A DNA stretch of 64,000 nt from NCBI GenBank assembly GCA_028583415.1, contig CM053270.1, forward strand, positions 6,022,342 to 6,086,341. Direction: 5' to 3'. Under the pieces are notes generated by a model, which was not told the origin of the DNA, searched no databases, and worked only from the letters and a program-made list of their open reading frames with translations. The translations under genes were made by a program, and so were the position numbers. This stretch comes from Protea cynaroides. Its lineage: Eukaryota; Streptophyta; Magnoliopsida; Proteales; Proteaceae. Shown here piece by piece: positions 36,541-47,970 of this stretch. How positions within the stretch are numbered: the first letter of the stretch is position 1; each line of letters starts with the position of its first letter.

Positions 36541-36921
36541 TGTAACAAAACCACATAACCTCAAACACAAAATCAGAAAAACAAAGAATGAAGAAGAGAG
36601 AAGAAGAAATTAGAAGAAGAAGAAGAAGAAGTGGAGAGCAGATCACAAAAACAACAAGGTGTTGTAGTTGAGATCAATACCTCTCCCTCTTAGACACCAA
36701 TCTTATTTATAAGCAAAAAGTATCCAATTACATAGAGAAAGTCTCCATAAATAAGAGGAGACATAAAAAGAAACAAATAACAATAATAATGAAATAAATA
36801 ACAATTGAAATAAGGAAGGAAAAATAGGAGCACCAGCCAGTGTCGCTGGCACTAATTAGAACCAGCGACATTGGTTGGTTCTTGATTTGGTAGGCTGGGC
36901 CCATGTGGGCCATATTTAACA
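36541..36921 (-). repeat. Copia C 5' LTR
   Basis: 381 bp partner of 29242-29616. The minus-strand PBS TGGTATCAGAGCATTAGATC lies immediately outside at 36540 downward. Confidence 0.93.
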
Positions 36922-37760
36922 ACTACCATGCAAATCCTCATCCCCATTCAATGTCTGGAACCTAAAATTACTGCTCAAACCCATATGAAGCCCCCAAGTA
37001 AAAGCATTCAACAACGTTGGCAAAGCCCTATTCGGTGGCTCAAAGCTTGGATCCACCTTCTTCTTCATCTTAATTTGCCTCTGCATTCATTATACCATTG
37101 AAATCTCACAAAACTAGGTATGAGATGACCCATTTGCAGAAACTCAAAACACCTCTGCTCAAATGGGTTTGTTCATTTCTTTCGTACAAGTTCCCTATGC
37201 TATCGTTTCCCACATTATTTTTCAATACATCCACACTACAAAACCAGAATTTGTGGTGGTGGTAGTAGCATTACTTGCAATTAAAGAATCAAGATGTTAA
37301 CTTGCAACAAACCCTATAGCTGTAAAAAGTTTAAATTACCATGATTATTGAGTGCAACTGAAGCGAACAAAATAAAATTTCAGACGATGAAGAGGAGCTG
37401 TTCGGTTCGCAGAAGAGTTGTTCAATGGAAGTTCGAGAAGACCTGTTCAGTTCGCATTCGAGGCGAGCAGAGGAGGTTTTTATTGAAGAAAAACTATTAG
37501 ATTTGGTTTTTACGATTTTGCCCTTGTTTTTTACCTGTTTGGAGGGTTTTCATCCACATGTTCATTAAAAGTTGCGCAAAACTCTCAAAAACAATTTTTT
37601 GCCAAAAATCAAAAAGAGGTTGAGACCTCTTTTTGATTTGAGACTTGTTTTTATTTTTTTTTCTTTTCATAAATAGCATGTAAAATTGATACCAAACGTT
37701 TTAAAAAACAAAAATCAAAAACAAAAATCAAAAACAAAAATGATACCAAACACAGCCTAA

Positions 37761-38019
37761 GGTTCTCTTTGGTATGTATTATAGAATTAATTATTTAATA
37801 CATTATGACATATGTAGTTGTTTGGTATAATTTATGGTATTTGTTTATATTTAAAATAAATTAATATAATCTAAAATCTATAAATAGGTTAGAAGGTGTT
37901 TATCATTATTGTGATAATCTAGTATTACTTTTTTATGTCTAGTGGTACAGGCTATTATTTATGACTTATTTATCATAAATAGCTCATAAACTAAAATTTA
38001 AACTATACCAAAGAGAGCC
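37761..38019. mobile_element. Tourist-like (PIF/Harbinger) MITE, TSD TAA
   Basis: 259 bp with ends GGTTCTCTTTGGTAT and ATACCAAAGAGAGCC (15-bp TIRs, one mismatch) and TAA on both sides (37758-37760 and 38020-38022). AT-rich, non-coding. Its left TAA is also the right flank of the MITE-like element ending at 37757. Confidence 0.85.
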
Positions 38020-38480
38020 TAAGATAACTAAAAAAACATGGATTGAAAGGAAATCATATCAATCGAGGGGAAGAAGGTCCGAATATACAAGCAGTCAGGA
38101 ATGTAACGGATAGCTGAAAATCTGAAGTCTATTGGCATCCGTATCCGATTAGGGTTATTTGTATCCAGTCACATCAGAATATGTAGCCATTTGTATCTGA
38201 TCTGATTACATCTCTATATGGTAGATTCATAAATTGATAAGTCTCCATCCATGAAAAGGTGGGTGATTGTGGGTCGAGTAATGTTAGAACTTATAAATGA
38301 GTTGGTTGTTATATTAGTTATAATAACTATGTGCGAATCCATAAGTCGGGCCATTTGCATCTACTCCACTTTGATCCAACCCATGTAAGACATATGGATT
38401 GGGATCTATGTGTGTACTGTTGGAATAGTGTGATCGAACACAGATTTATTATGTTATTTTTATGTATTCTTTTTTGTCAT
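38020..38480. other. Spacer with no recognised feature
   Basis: AT-rich, non-coding; nothing recognised. Confidence 0.4.
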
Positions 38481-39655
38481 TTTTATCTGATATAATATAT
38501 ATATATATAATACACAATTTAATATATACATATGACAAGTGTCTGTACATGGGTGAACCAGTTTGGTTCAGACCAACTTGGGTTGGATTGACTTGATTGG
38601 ATTGGACCGACATGAGTTGACTGGGTTGGACTGATATGGGTTGAGCTGAGTTGGGCCAAGATTGGTTTTTCTCTCTATCACTTCATAGGCCATTTCCGCT
38701 GTCATTCCTCATGGAATCTTTCGACAGCCTCTACCCCAAAATTTTTACATTCACTTTGTAGAACACTGAAAATGAGAAATACTGGATCTTAAATCACCTT
38801 ATTTGGATGTAAAATGATCAACTTATGAATTTCTGAAGTTTAAATAGGCTAATTTATGATAATTCGACTAGCAACTCTGCATGGGATGCCTCGGAGATCT
38901 CTGTCTCAAATCCTGCACGTCCACTTTGTAGAGCACCAAAAATGGAACATATTGAGAATTGAATCACATGATTTGGACGTCGGATAATAAAATTATGAGG
39001 AATTGAAGTTTACACAGGCATATCGGCTTGCAGCTCCGCACGGGATCCTTCGAAGACCTCTATCCCAAATTCTCCATGTCTACTCTGTAGAGCACTGAAA
39101 ATGAGAAATAATGACATTGGAATCACCTCATTTGGACATTGGATGAGAAAGATATGAGAAGATGAGATTTAAATAATTAAACTTATGATAATCTGCATGC
39201 AGGCCCTTGGATATTATTAATTTTTCAAAAAATACCTTACTCTTATTCCCAGACTAAAATCGCCATATTTTCTTCATTTCTTATTAGAATTGAGCAATTC
39301 TGGTCTCATTTCGAAGGTATTTTTAAGGCCTACGCATCCATGCAGGTTGCAACCCATTCCTTATTGTGGGTCCCATTGAAAACCTCTTCAAAGTCACAGT
39401 GAAAATCCAAACCTTGCATTGGGATTCACCAACCTGCCATATGGTTTCACTTAAGCTTCTAAACATTAGGGATCATCTCAGCTCTTCTCAAAACACTATA
39501 GAGAGCATGTCGGGGCTAATCGACTGTCATTTTTGAGAGAATTTCACTCGCCTCCTTTGTATTTTTCAAACTTTCTCTTACTTCTCCAACTTTGATGTTT
39601 ACTCTCTAGTAAAACTTTATTCAACTAGGGATGGCAAAAATGGGGTGTTTACACT
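38481..39655 (+). repeat. Inverted-repeat arm 1 with ~165-170 bp tandem sub-repeats
   Basis: Diverged inverted counterpart of 43075-44010. Shared inverted words include CACTTTGTAGAACA..GAAAATGAGAAATA here against its complement near 43720, CCTGCCATATGGTTTCACTT against the complement near 43100, and GGCAAAAATGGGGTG at the inner edge. Within the arm, three units start near 38715, 38888 and 39050, each with a (T)CACTTTGTAGAGCAC-like core. No coding capacity. Confidence 0.65.
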
Positions 39656-41141
39656 GCCAAGGCCAAAGGCTTGGCTTGTCAGACCATAGCCAAATCGATC
39701 GACCACTACTTGATTATCTATCAACCAGTTTAGCAGTAGATCTGTTCAGACATCGTTCGACTGTTTAGGCTTAATGCCCAGCGATGGCATTGCTAAATGA
39801 CCGTTCACTCTGCAATGGGATAGACAAACCTTTTGGAACCCCACTGCCATGGTAGGGTATTAAACCGAATGGCCTAGGTTGCCTGGTCAGCCAATTGTTT
39901 AACCGGTTTCATTGTAAGAAAATTATTCTAAGTGTCAACCGGTAGAATGTTCAACCGATACAGTCTATCGGTTGAATTTGCTTTAGCCAGTTTGTTTAGA
40001 AATGTCTAGGGAGACCAACCCTTGGGTTCCTAGCTTGTCTTGGGACCCATGCATGGAAAAATTAGTCTTGTCTATGCTGGTTACAAGCTACATAACCAAC
40101 TAATGAACCATTATATGCTTTAATAGGTTTTGATCTCGATCAGTTGTGAAGTCTCATTTTGGGCTTCGGATATTACTGCGGCATAAGCTAGAGCTATTAG
40201 GTGAGGGGTCTAGGCCTTAGACATAGGACATATTAATAACATGTCTACTTTCCTAGTAACATGCTTAGGTTGTTATTAAATTGTATATTGTCATGATTGT
40301 TATGTATGAACTTGGATTTGTATTTTTATAATTATGAATGTTGTATGATTATTTGAGTATGGTGGACGTGTGGAGTATGGGAGTACGATACATGGGTCAT
40401 GTTGTTGATGCTAGGCTCTAGCGGGAGCACGGTGATCCATGGGATGGAGCTGGGATTCGCCTTTAGAGTATAGTTTTATTTATGAATTGATGCGACCATA
40501 TATGATGGCTTGTGTGATGCATAGGAGTGTGGGTGTATGTGTCATGTTAGATTCCAACCATGTATGGTGGTTTGTGTGATGCATGGGAATACAAGTACAT
40601 GGATCACGTTGGAAATGTAAACATGTTAGTAGTAGACACGGTAATCCATGGGATGAAGCCAGGGTTCTCTACTTGTGAATAGCACAATGGTCATGTCGAC
40701 ATGCTAGTGGGGGCATGGTGAACCATGGAAGTGGGGATCTGGGGACTTCTGCTAGCGAACAGCCATAGTGAATGAATGAACATAATAGATATAGGTGATG
40801 TCATTTCCTGTTTTCTACGCCCTTCTAGTAGGGGTAAAGATATTGGCATAGCTTTGCATACTCATAGGTTGGGAGACGCTAGGGGAGCCAGTGACGTATG
40901 GGTGTGCAATAGCTGGGAAGTTAGTGACGTATAGGTGTATGGTAGTTGGCGTATGCAGGCTCTATAGAGGGAGGCAATGAACCTTGTAAGGATTGGAGTC
41001 CCCAAGGGGGGGAGTTCACTTATAGAAGATGTTTAGTGGCTTGGGGTTGTTTATTTCGCTTCTATCTTTGCCCAGGATGTAAAAACACAAACCTAAAACC
41101 TAATATAATAATAAATTGCATCTCATTGCATTAGATTATGT

Positions 41142-41348
41142 ATGTGCATAGCATGTGATACTAGATTTCTCACTAAGCTGGGATGTGAGCTCACCCTTGT
41201 GTCGATACTTTTTTCAGATTCTCATGTAGGTAATCTATCTATTGTTGATCTTATGGAGTCTCCATTGTCGAGTGTGATAGTCGGAGATGCTGATGTCGGT
41301 GGAGAGCACAGCGAGGGTTGCACTTGTAGCGACTGCGTCTACGCATGA
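41142..41348 (+). CDS. LTR-encoded small ORF, copy 3 (diverged, 68 aa)
   Basis: 68 codons with LTKLGCELTL near the start (other copies: LS..VCSP) and a tail GDADVGGEHSEGCTCSDCVYA. The DYMN block is replaced by unrelated text, but the Cys spacing C-x-C-x-x-C-V-Y and the acidic/His stretch before it are kept. Distance, position in an LTR-like segment and tail suggest an older relative of the same family. Function unknown. Confidence 0.35.
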   Translation: MCIACDTRFLTKLGCELTLVSILFSDSHVGNLSIVDLMESPLSSVIVGDADVGGEHSEGCTCSDCVYA

Positions 41349-42212
41349 CTTAGCCCTCCCTTCACTTTCTCCCTTCCCCTGATATTTCGATATGTTATGA
41401 TTCTTTTTCCTGGTAGACGAAGAGTTTTATAAGATTATATGTAATAGATTTACTCTTTTTGAATTTAGGTATTTGTATAACTGATAGTATATTATTTTGA
41501 TGAAGAACACTGGTTTGTAAATGATAATATGATATATAGTATGGGATATGGTATCATTAGATTTGGCATCTGCTATTTAGTAATTGCTTCTGCTATTTTA
41601 TTATTGTTATGGATTTTAGATATTGCTTATGTAAACTGTAAGATTTATATTGTAATATTGTGGTTAACGTTCCTAGAAGTATTCGGGTTAGCCACATGGG
41701 TTGACTTGGGTATTACGCCCGATTCTCCAGAATGGGCTATGATAGTAGCTCTGCTAGCGGACTCCAGCTCTATCTCTATGTCATATTGAAAGATGTTGGG
41801 ATAAGGCCTTGGATACACTTTATGACATGTAGGATTAGTTAGTGACAAACCTAGTTTGCAAGCCTTCGCCAGTAGGGGCATACGTACTGGTATGGGATAA
41901 GCTATCAGGGGGGTGCTAGCGGTGTGTGATCCGTTAGGCTCCAGCTCTATCTCTATCTTGTAGTGAGTGTTTTGGGGTGACATCGGTTTTGGTAGGTACC
42001 TGACCGGTGGGCATGCTCACACTCTCATGTATGGAGGTGTGGATGTAGCTTATCCTTATCATAGCACATTACAAACTTATCATAGCACATTACAAACTTA
42101 ACCAGACCAAAGAATTGAATGCTACATCATGCATATGCTTACTATATTGTTTTGTTTCTCATTGAACCAAGTTGTGAGATCACCCTAGGATATCGTTTTC
42201 TTTTTAGTTAAT

Positions 42213-42341
42213 GATGCAAATATCACAGTAGAAGATTATATGAATATGCCATCATATGGACACGTGGCGGCCATGGATGTGCAACCAATGGAGAATGAGC
42301 GTGACTCGTCATGCGAGTGTTTCTATTGCGTCTACTCTTAG
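42213..42341 (+). CDS. LTR-encoded small ORF, copy 4
   Basis: 43 codons ending TAG at 42339-42341: DANITVEDYMNMPSYGHV, AAMDVQPMENERD and SSCECFYCVYS. The coordinates mark the conserved block. It aligns without gaps with copies 1, 5 and 7. The LTR is interrupted shortly downstream by the MITE at 42378. Confidence 0.4.
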   Translation, partial: DANITVEDYMNMPSYGHVAAMDVQPMENERDSSCECFYCVYS

Positions 42342-42377
42342 GGTTTTATTTTAAAGTTTGGGATTATGATACTGTAA

Positions 42378-43071
42378 GGCCCCGTTTGATAACACTCCAG
42401 CTCCCATGGAGCTACTTCTGGTCTGGAGTTGTTTTCTACTTCTTCTCCAGAGTCAGGATTTTTGGAGTAGAATGTTGTTTGATAATGCAGCTCCAAAATC
42501 AAAAGTCTATGCTTCCAAAATATTGTTTGGTGGTGGTGGTGTGGTGTTGGTGGCAGTGGGGGGGGGAGTGGTGGTAGTGGTGGCGGTGCTGGTGGGTGGC
42601 GGCGGCAGCGGTGCAGTAGTGACCGTGGTGGTGATAGAGGTAGGGGTTGTGGGTGGTGGTGGTGGCGATGGTGGTGGTGGTAGGTGGTGGTGGCGGCATC
42701 TGTGGTAAGTGGTGGGTGGTGGTGGTGGCGGTGGGGTGGTGGTGGCGGTGGGGTGGTGGTGGCGGTGGTGGTAGCAGCAACTGTGGGTGGTGAGTGGTGA
42801 GTGGTGGGTGGTGGTGGGGATGGTGGCGGTAGAGGGGTGGTGGTGATGATGGCAATGTCAGTGGTGGTGGTGATGGTAGTCGATAGTGGTAATAGTTCCG
42901 GAGCAAGAGAAGTAAGTTTTTTTAGCTCTAGTTTTTTAGCTTCCAGAGACATTTTTGGAGTGGTTCACACCATGGGAGTCAAAACTTGAACCGTGTATAT
43001 CAATGGCCATTCTACTCCGAATTAGCTCCGGAGCTAAGAAGTAAGGAGCTGGAGTGTTATCAAACGGGGCC
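42378..43071. mobile_element. PIF/Harbinger-type MITE with perfect 27-bp TIRs and GGT-rich core
   Basis: The ends begin GGCCCCGTTTGATAACACTC and are perfect inverted copies over 27 bp (42378-42404 and 43045-43071). TAA duplication is at 42375-42377 and 43072-43074. The interior 42525-42900 is a strand-asymmetric (GGT)n/(GGC)n tract with open frames on both strands that are low-complexity, not genes. Perfect TIRs suggest recent movement. Confidence 0.88.
42525..42900. repeat. GGT/GGC-rich imperfect trinucleotide tract
   Basis: About 375 bp of GTGGTGGTGGCGGTGG-type repeats, G-rich on the plus strand, inside the MITE. Confidence 0.9.
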
Positions 43072-43074
43072 TAA

Positions 43075-44010
43075 GCACCCCATTTTTGCCACCCTCAGCA
43101 TAAGTGAACCAATATGGCAGGTTTCTGACTTTTAACCCAAGGATTTGTGATTCTCTAATGAACCCTACAACAGGGTGTTAGGTTATTACCTACTTGGGTG
43201 TACAGGTCGTGAAATTATCTTCAAAATGAGACCGAAATCATCAAATTCTGACGTCAAACAAAGAAGATATCGCAGTTTGAAAGTGTAAGGGCATTTACGT
43301 AATTATCATATGATGCATGCAAACTTTAAGACATCATATCTTGTTCATCTGACATCAGAATCAGATGATTCAAAGGCCAATATTCCTTATTTTCAGTCCT
43401 CTTCAAAGTGGATGTGAAAAATCCCAGGTAGAAGTCACCAGTGGGCCCCATGCAAGCTTTCATGCAAAATTATCGTTAGAACTTCAAAGCTTCATATCGT
43501 TGTCGTTCTACATCGGATTCAGATGATTCCGAGGCCATTATTTTTTATTTGCGATGTTCTGCAAAGTGGACGTAAAGGATTTCTGGTAGAAGTCTCCAAA
43601 GGATCCCATGCAGAATGGTCAGCCAAATTATCAATAATTGGTCTGCTTAAACTTCATAAATTCATAAATTGGTCATTTTAATTCAAAATGAGGTAATTCA
43701 AGTTCCAATATTTCTCACTTTTAATGTTCTACAAAGTGAATGCAGAAAATTTGGAATAGAGGCTATCGAAAAATTTCGTGCGGAATGGCAACGAAAATAG
43801 CCCATGAAATGATAGAGAGAGAAACCCAGTCAATCCAGTCAACTCATCTCAACCCAAGCTTGGCCAAACCTGTATAACCCATGTCAGCCCGATCCAGCTA
43901 GACCAGGCCGAGGCAAACTAGGTCAACCCATGTATTTGTGTGCAATAAGTGTTATTACATATGTATTATATGATAACGTATTATATTCATATATATACTA
44001 TATCATATAC
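43075..44010 (-). repeat. Inverted-repeat arm 2 with ~165 bp tandem sub-repeats
   Basis: Inverted relative of 38481-39655. Unit cores AAGTGGATGTGAAAAATCCC (about 43407), AAGTGGACGTAAAGGATTTC (about 43563) and AAGTGAATGCAGAAAATTT (about 43735) are 155-172 bp apart. It begins GCACCCCATTTTTGCCACCC, the inverse of the inner edge of arm 1, but lacks about 190 bp present there. Confidence 0.65.
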
Positions 44011-45136
44011 TACATAACGTATACTATATTGTATATTGCATTATATTGTATGATATATAATCATATTATGCATGCTACCCGTGGGATACAAGGTGGTGTG
44101 AGGTAGCATAAAACCCCATTTTGCGGTCGGTGGAATTTAACAAAAAAGCATGTTAACGCTGGCCATGGGAATGCATTAAGCAAGAGGGAATCTTTGAGAG
44201 GCTAGGTGTCAACATGAGGTATTAAGAAAAGAAAGAAATTTGCATGTTCTTTTTAGCAAGTAGGTGGTGTCACATTTACCTAATGTGTTGGATTAGCTGG
44301 AGGTGTTAAACGAAGAAGCAAATAACATATCATGCTGGCCACGGTTTGATTTGGAAGATTGTAGTGCTAGCCATGGACCAATGAGATAGTAAGGGAAAGC
44401 ATGAGGTGGGAATGAATTAAGGAAAGATTGCATGGGCACTAGGTGTCTCCAAGAGAATAAAAGAGGAAAGAAAAAAAGCAAAAAAATGGAGAGATGAGCT
44501 AGGTGTCGTTGTTTTGTAAAGAAAAGATAAGAGAAAAGCAAGAGGTGGTACGTTGATTTAACCAAAAAAAAAGAAGGAAAGTTTAGTTGGTTGTCATGGT
44601 TTCAAATAAAGAAAGAGAATTGAGAAAAATTTAAAGAGGGAAACTAAGGTATGACTAAGTGTCAAAAGACCCAACAAGGAAGGGAGTCGATTTCTCTAAG
44701 GAAAAGATTTGGATTGTGAACTAGGAGGTGTAGATCCTAGAATCAAATTAGGGGGAGGAAATCATCTAGTCTAATGTCGGTTTTGGATAGAAAAAGAAAT
44801 GAAATAAAAAAAAAGGAAATAAAAAAAGAAGAAGGGAGTTGAAAAAAGAAAGAAAAGGAGAATAAAGAAAGAAAAAAAAAAGAGAGAATCCGAAGGGAGA
44901 AGAAGAAGGGAGAGAATACAAAAAAGAGAAAAAAAAGAAAGAGAAGAGGGATGTGGAGAAGAAGAGGGATCAGAGAAGAGAGGGCGATTGAGAGAGAGAG
45001 AGAGAGCGTTGGGGATTGAGAGAAATCAAAAAAAAAAAAAAGAAGAAAAAAAAGAAGCAGGAGCTGGAGAGCGGACCCGAGGAGAGTGGGGGAAGAAATC
45101 GAGATTAAGGGAGGGATTGAGAGATAAAAAAATAAT

Positions 45137-45184
<48 letters not shown>

Positions 45185-46961
45185 GTGGAGATAAAACCGA
45201 AAGAAGAGATTGAGAAAGCCGAGGAGATCGAGAAGAGGAAAGAAACTGAAGAAGAAAAAATAAAAAATAAGAAAGATGGCAGATCGAGGAGAAGAAGAGA
45301 TAGAAGAATCTGGAAAAGAAGGAGAAGGCAGAGGTGGATCACAGGTAAACCACCGCCCCTTTTTTCTTTATTTGATTTTTTTCTTTCATCTTCCTATCCT
45401 ATTGCCTCAATCGAACCTACACCTGAATCTCACAGCCCCACGACACCACCTTGCCGCCATCTCAACCCCGCACAGCTTGCTATCATGCTCAAACCAACAC
45501 CATCTATTCATAGTCACCTGTAGCCACCATAACCGAACCCTTAACCTGAAGTCATTACCTTCTCTGCTATCCAAACCTTCAATCCCATTGTAGCCATGTG
45601 GTAAATCCATAACACTTCAATTTAATCCTCTACATATGTCAAAGCGCTGCCTATCCTCCCATGTTCAACCCACTAATCTCCAATACCTTTGCAATCATTA
45701 TCCGAACCTGTTGCTCCATTTCCATTGCAGCCCTACCTGATCTACATGCATCTCATCCACCAATCCAGCACCCCCAATCCAATTGATCTGTTTTATGCCT
45801 TCATCAACCTGATTTAATCTCAACTTCCATCTGATCTGTCCCATTCATCCTTGATTCCATTGCGAACATGACATTGAATAAATTTTGTGTGAATCTCATA
45901 TTGATTTGAATTTTTTGATGTAATAAGATCTGGCCTTTGACTTTGAATATTTTTACAAGTAAATCTGATCCTTGATTTTAATAATTTGATGATCAAATTT
46001 ACATTGATTTTAATAATTTTGATGATCAAATCTGCTAATTCATTTTAATAATTTTAATGATCAAATTTGACCATCGATTTTATTAATTTTGGTGATTAAA
46101 TCTGACCAATGATCTTGAGTGTTTGGATGATTAAATTTGGACTACTGATATTAAATATTTTGGTGATTAGATTTGACCCATTGATCATAATCTACTTTGA
46201 TGTGGAATCTGAACCATTGGATTAGCATTGTGATTATTTTAAATGAATTTGAACCATCTGATTGTCTTGGAATCAATTTGAACGATTGGATTATCATTGT
46301 TTGAGTGAATTCTGTCATATTTGGATAAATGGCTATATTTGGAGCATTCATATGCTTTTTTTGGATTGTGCATACCATATTTATCATATTCCATGTTTTG
46401 CTATATTTGGTAGAATAAATACATTTTTACCATATTTAGCAAAAATCTTGATAATTACCATTTTTTAAGTCTTACTATACTTAGAAAATAGCATATAAGA
46501 TCTTTCTTTTATTGAAAAATTCATGCCATATTTGTATTCTATGTTTGGTACTTACCATATTGATATATAGATACATACATCAATTTCTTACCATTTTTAG
46601 GTCTTACTATGCTTAGAAAATAGCATATAAGATCTTACCTTTTTGAATAATTCATGCCATATTTGCATTCTATGTTTGGTACTTGCCATATTGACATATA
46701 GATGCATATATTGATTTCTTGCTATATTAGTTCTTGTCATGCTTAGAATTAGCATATTAGATCTTGCCATATAGGTTCTTGCCTGATTTGCAATGCATGC
46801 CATATTTGAGAAATTTTTAACAATCTTATTATATGTGAATTTCTTGCCATAAATATTTTATATGCCATATTTAGATAGAATATTTTATTTTTGGTAATAA
46901 TTTAATTTATGCAACACCCTAGTCGAACTGTCATATCTGTACACCTAGCAAACATATTAGG
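44011..46961. other. Low-complexity DNA: purine tract, then AT-rich degenerate repeats
   Basis: 44480-45340 is almost all purine on the plus strand, with a (GA)n run at 45142-45182. 45890-46260 repeats GATCAAAT(TT/CT)GACCA..GATTTTAATAATTTTGATG units. 46460-46740 has a duplicated block built on ACCATATTTAG/CATATAAGATCTT words. Long frames here are compositional. This may be the interior of a decayed large retroelement, but no ends or domains were seen. Confidence 0.5.
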
Positions 46962-47113
46962 TGTGAGGACGTGCATTTAGGCACCCACATTCTTGGGAAG
47001 GGCATAATGGAAATAATAAAAGTCTTAACAAGGAAAGAGAATGCTTTCCCAAACCTTCCAAAATTAGAATTCAAGATACAAAGGGTAGCTCAGGACGATT
47101 TCTGCCCCTCGGT

Positions 47114-47238
47114 AAACCCTAAACCTAGAATAGGTTCTCAACCCTAAACCTAGAATAGGTTCTCAACCCTAAACTTAGAATATGTTCTAAACCCTAAACC
47201 TAGAATAGGTTCTCAATCATTAACCTAGAACAGGTTAT
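47114..47238. repeat. 25-bp tandem repeat, five units
   Basis: Unit AACCCTAAACCTAGAATAGG plus TTCTC; the last units are degenerate. Confidence 0.9.
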
Positions 47239-47371
47239 CCTCCCGAACTACGCGGATTCTGATTCCTAGGGCAAACCCTAGGATACGTAGGCCATTTGGG
47301 AAAAACCCAAATTCGGATCCAAACCTTAGTCCACTCGGACTATTCATAGATCCACTAGGATATTTACCTAC

Positions 47372-47468
47372 ATTTTGACCCAAATAAGGTTATCCATTTT
47401 GACCCAAATAGGGTTATCCATATTCCAACCATAATGGGTTATCCATATTTTGACCAAAATAGGGTTAT
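47372..47468. repeat. ~25-bp tandem repeat (GACCCAAATAGGGTTATCCA type)
   Basis: Four degenerate units with alternating ATTTTGACC and GGGTTATCCAT words. Confidence 0.8.
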
Positions 47469-47970
47469 TCTTAGATCCACTAGGACTATCTATCAGTCCA
47501 CATGGACTATCCAGATTCTAACCCATAGGGTTTCTCAACCTTTCAAGCATAAACTTCAACTTGAACAAAGAACTTAATCATGCACAAGCATAAATTACAA
47601 TCATAAACTTTAATCACACCTGAACTACGATGGTGAACCTGATTTTTGGAATAATTTTGTGATACGTAGGCAATCTGATGGATACAGATTCGGTTCAATG
47701 ATATCAAACCACTTGATTTGGTTCGGTTTAATAGATAGAGTCTAGCATAGGAAAGGCATGGGAGACCGATTTTGATAGGGCGGTTTGGGTGCCTAACCCC
47801 TTCCCATAACCATAACCTGACGCTTACCCAATCTCTGATGGACCAGAAATCCAATCTAAGGGTCATGAGTCAATCGAAGTCTTACCTTGGGGTGAGATTT
47901 CATATTTTCCAAAGTCCTAGACCTTAATCTAGGTGGCGACTTCCATAAGATTTCCATTTTTGTCCTCACA

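Larger units (their letters stand above)
29242..36921 (-). mobile_element. Copia C: full-length Copia element, TSD ACTAC, split by a solo LTR
   Basis: LTRs lie at 29242-29616 and 36541-36921 and are nearly identical, so insertion is relatively recent. The primer-binding site TGGTATCAGAGC abuts the 5' LTR at 36540. A purine tract (GCTTGAGGGAGGG) borders the 3' LTR. The duplication ACTAC is at 29237-29241 and 36922-36926. Subtracting the Tekay solo LTR at 30615-32938 gives an element of about 5.35 kb. Gag-pol is complete in order but broken. Confidence 0.95.
28609..37757. mobile_element. MITE-like DNA element split by Copia C
   Basis: The left end (28609) reads CTATGTTTGGTATCATTTTTG and the right end, read backwards from 37757, reads GGCTGTGTTTGGTATCATTT; the inverted similarity runs about 35 bp. 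The parts are 28609-29241 and 36922-37757, about 1.47 kb once Copia C is removed. TAA follows the right end at 37758-37760; the left TAA is not preserved. The TIR style and TAA suggest PIF/Harbinger. No transposase. Confidence 0.55.
39656..42374 (+). mobile_element. Diverged Tekay-type LTR sequences between the inverted arms
   Basis: Two LTR-like segments in plus orientation. The first (about 40330-41640) repeats TGGTGGACGTG/GGTGATCCATGG words and carries a diverged small ORF (41142-41348). The second (about 41640-42374) has the family's AGCTCTATCTCTAT module at 41764 and 41942, the TTTGCAAGCCTTCGCCAGTAG block, the CATAGCACATTACAAACTTA block (doubled near 42058-42100) and another small ORF. 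Outer ends were not defined. Confidence 0.6.
46962..47970. mobile_element. Candidate solo LTR with TGTGAGGAC...GTCCTCACA ends
   Basis: A 9-bp perfect terminal inverted repeat with TG/CA ends bounds 1,009 bp. The interior holds tandem repeats at 47114-47238 and 47372-47468. The right edge abuts a Tekay LTR 3' fragment, consistent with insertion. The flanks (TTAGG and GATAC) do not match as a target duplication, so the call is tentative. Confidence 0.45.

Noticed and set aside
38700..39215. Centromeric-satellite interpretation of the ~165-170 bp repeats
   Set aside because: Only three or so diverged units occur per arm, in inverted arms of a transposon-like structure; no long array is seen.
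42338..42952. ORFs rich in His/Pro/Thr (minus) or Gly/Val (plus)
   Set aside because: They follow from the GGT/GGC repeat in the MITE and are open on both strands; composition, not a gene.
44743..45342. 199-codon Ser/Leu/Phe-rich ORF on the minus strand
   Set aside because: A polypyrimidine tract read as protein, with no domain and no conserved motif.
45276..45593. ORFs after the purine tract resembling a gene start (MADRGEEEIEE...)
   Set aside because: Low-complexity Glu/Arg/Lys text from GA repeats with no conserved continuation.
47114..47238. Telomere-like AACCCTAAACC words
   Set aside because: They are part of a 25-bp unit (with TAGAATAGGTTCTC) inside a transposon-like block, not the 7-bp TTTAGGG array, so this is no telomere or interstitial telomeric tract.
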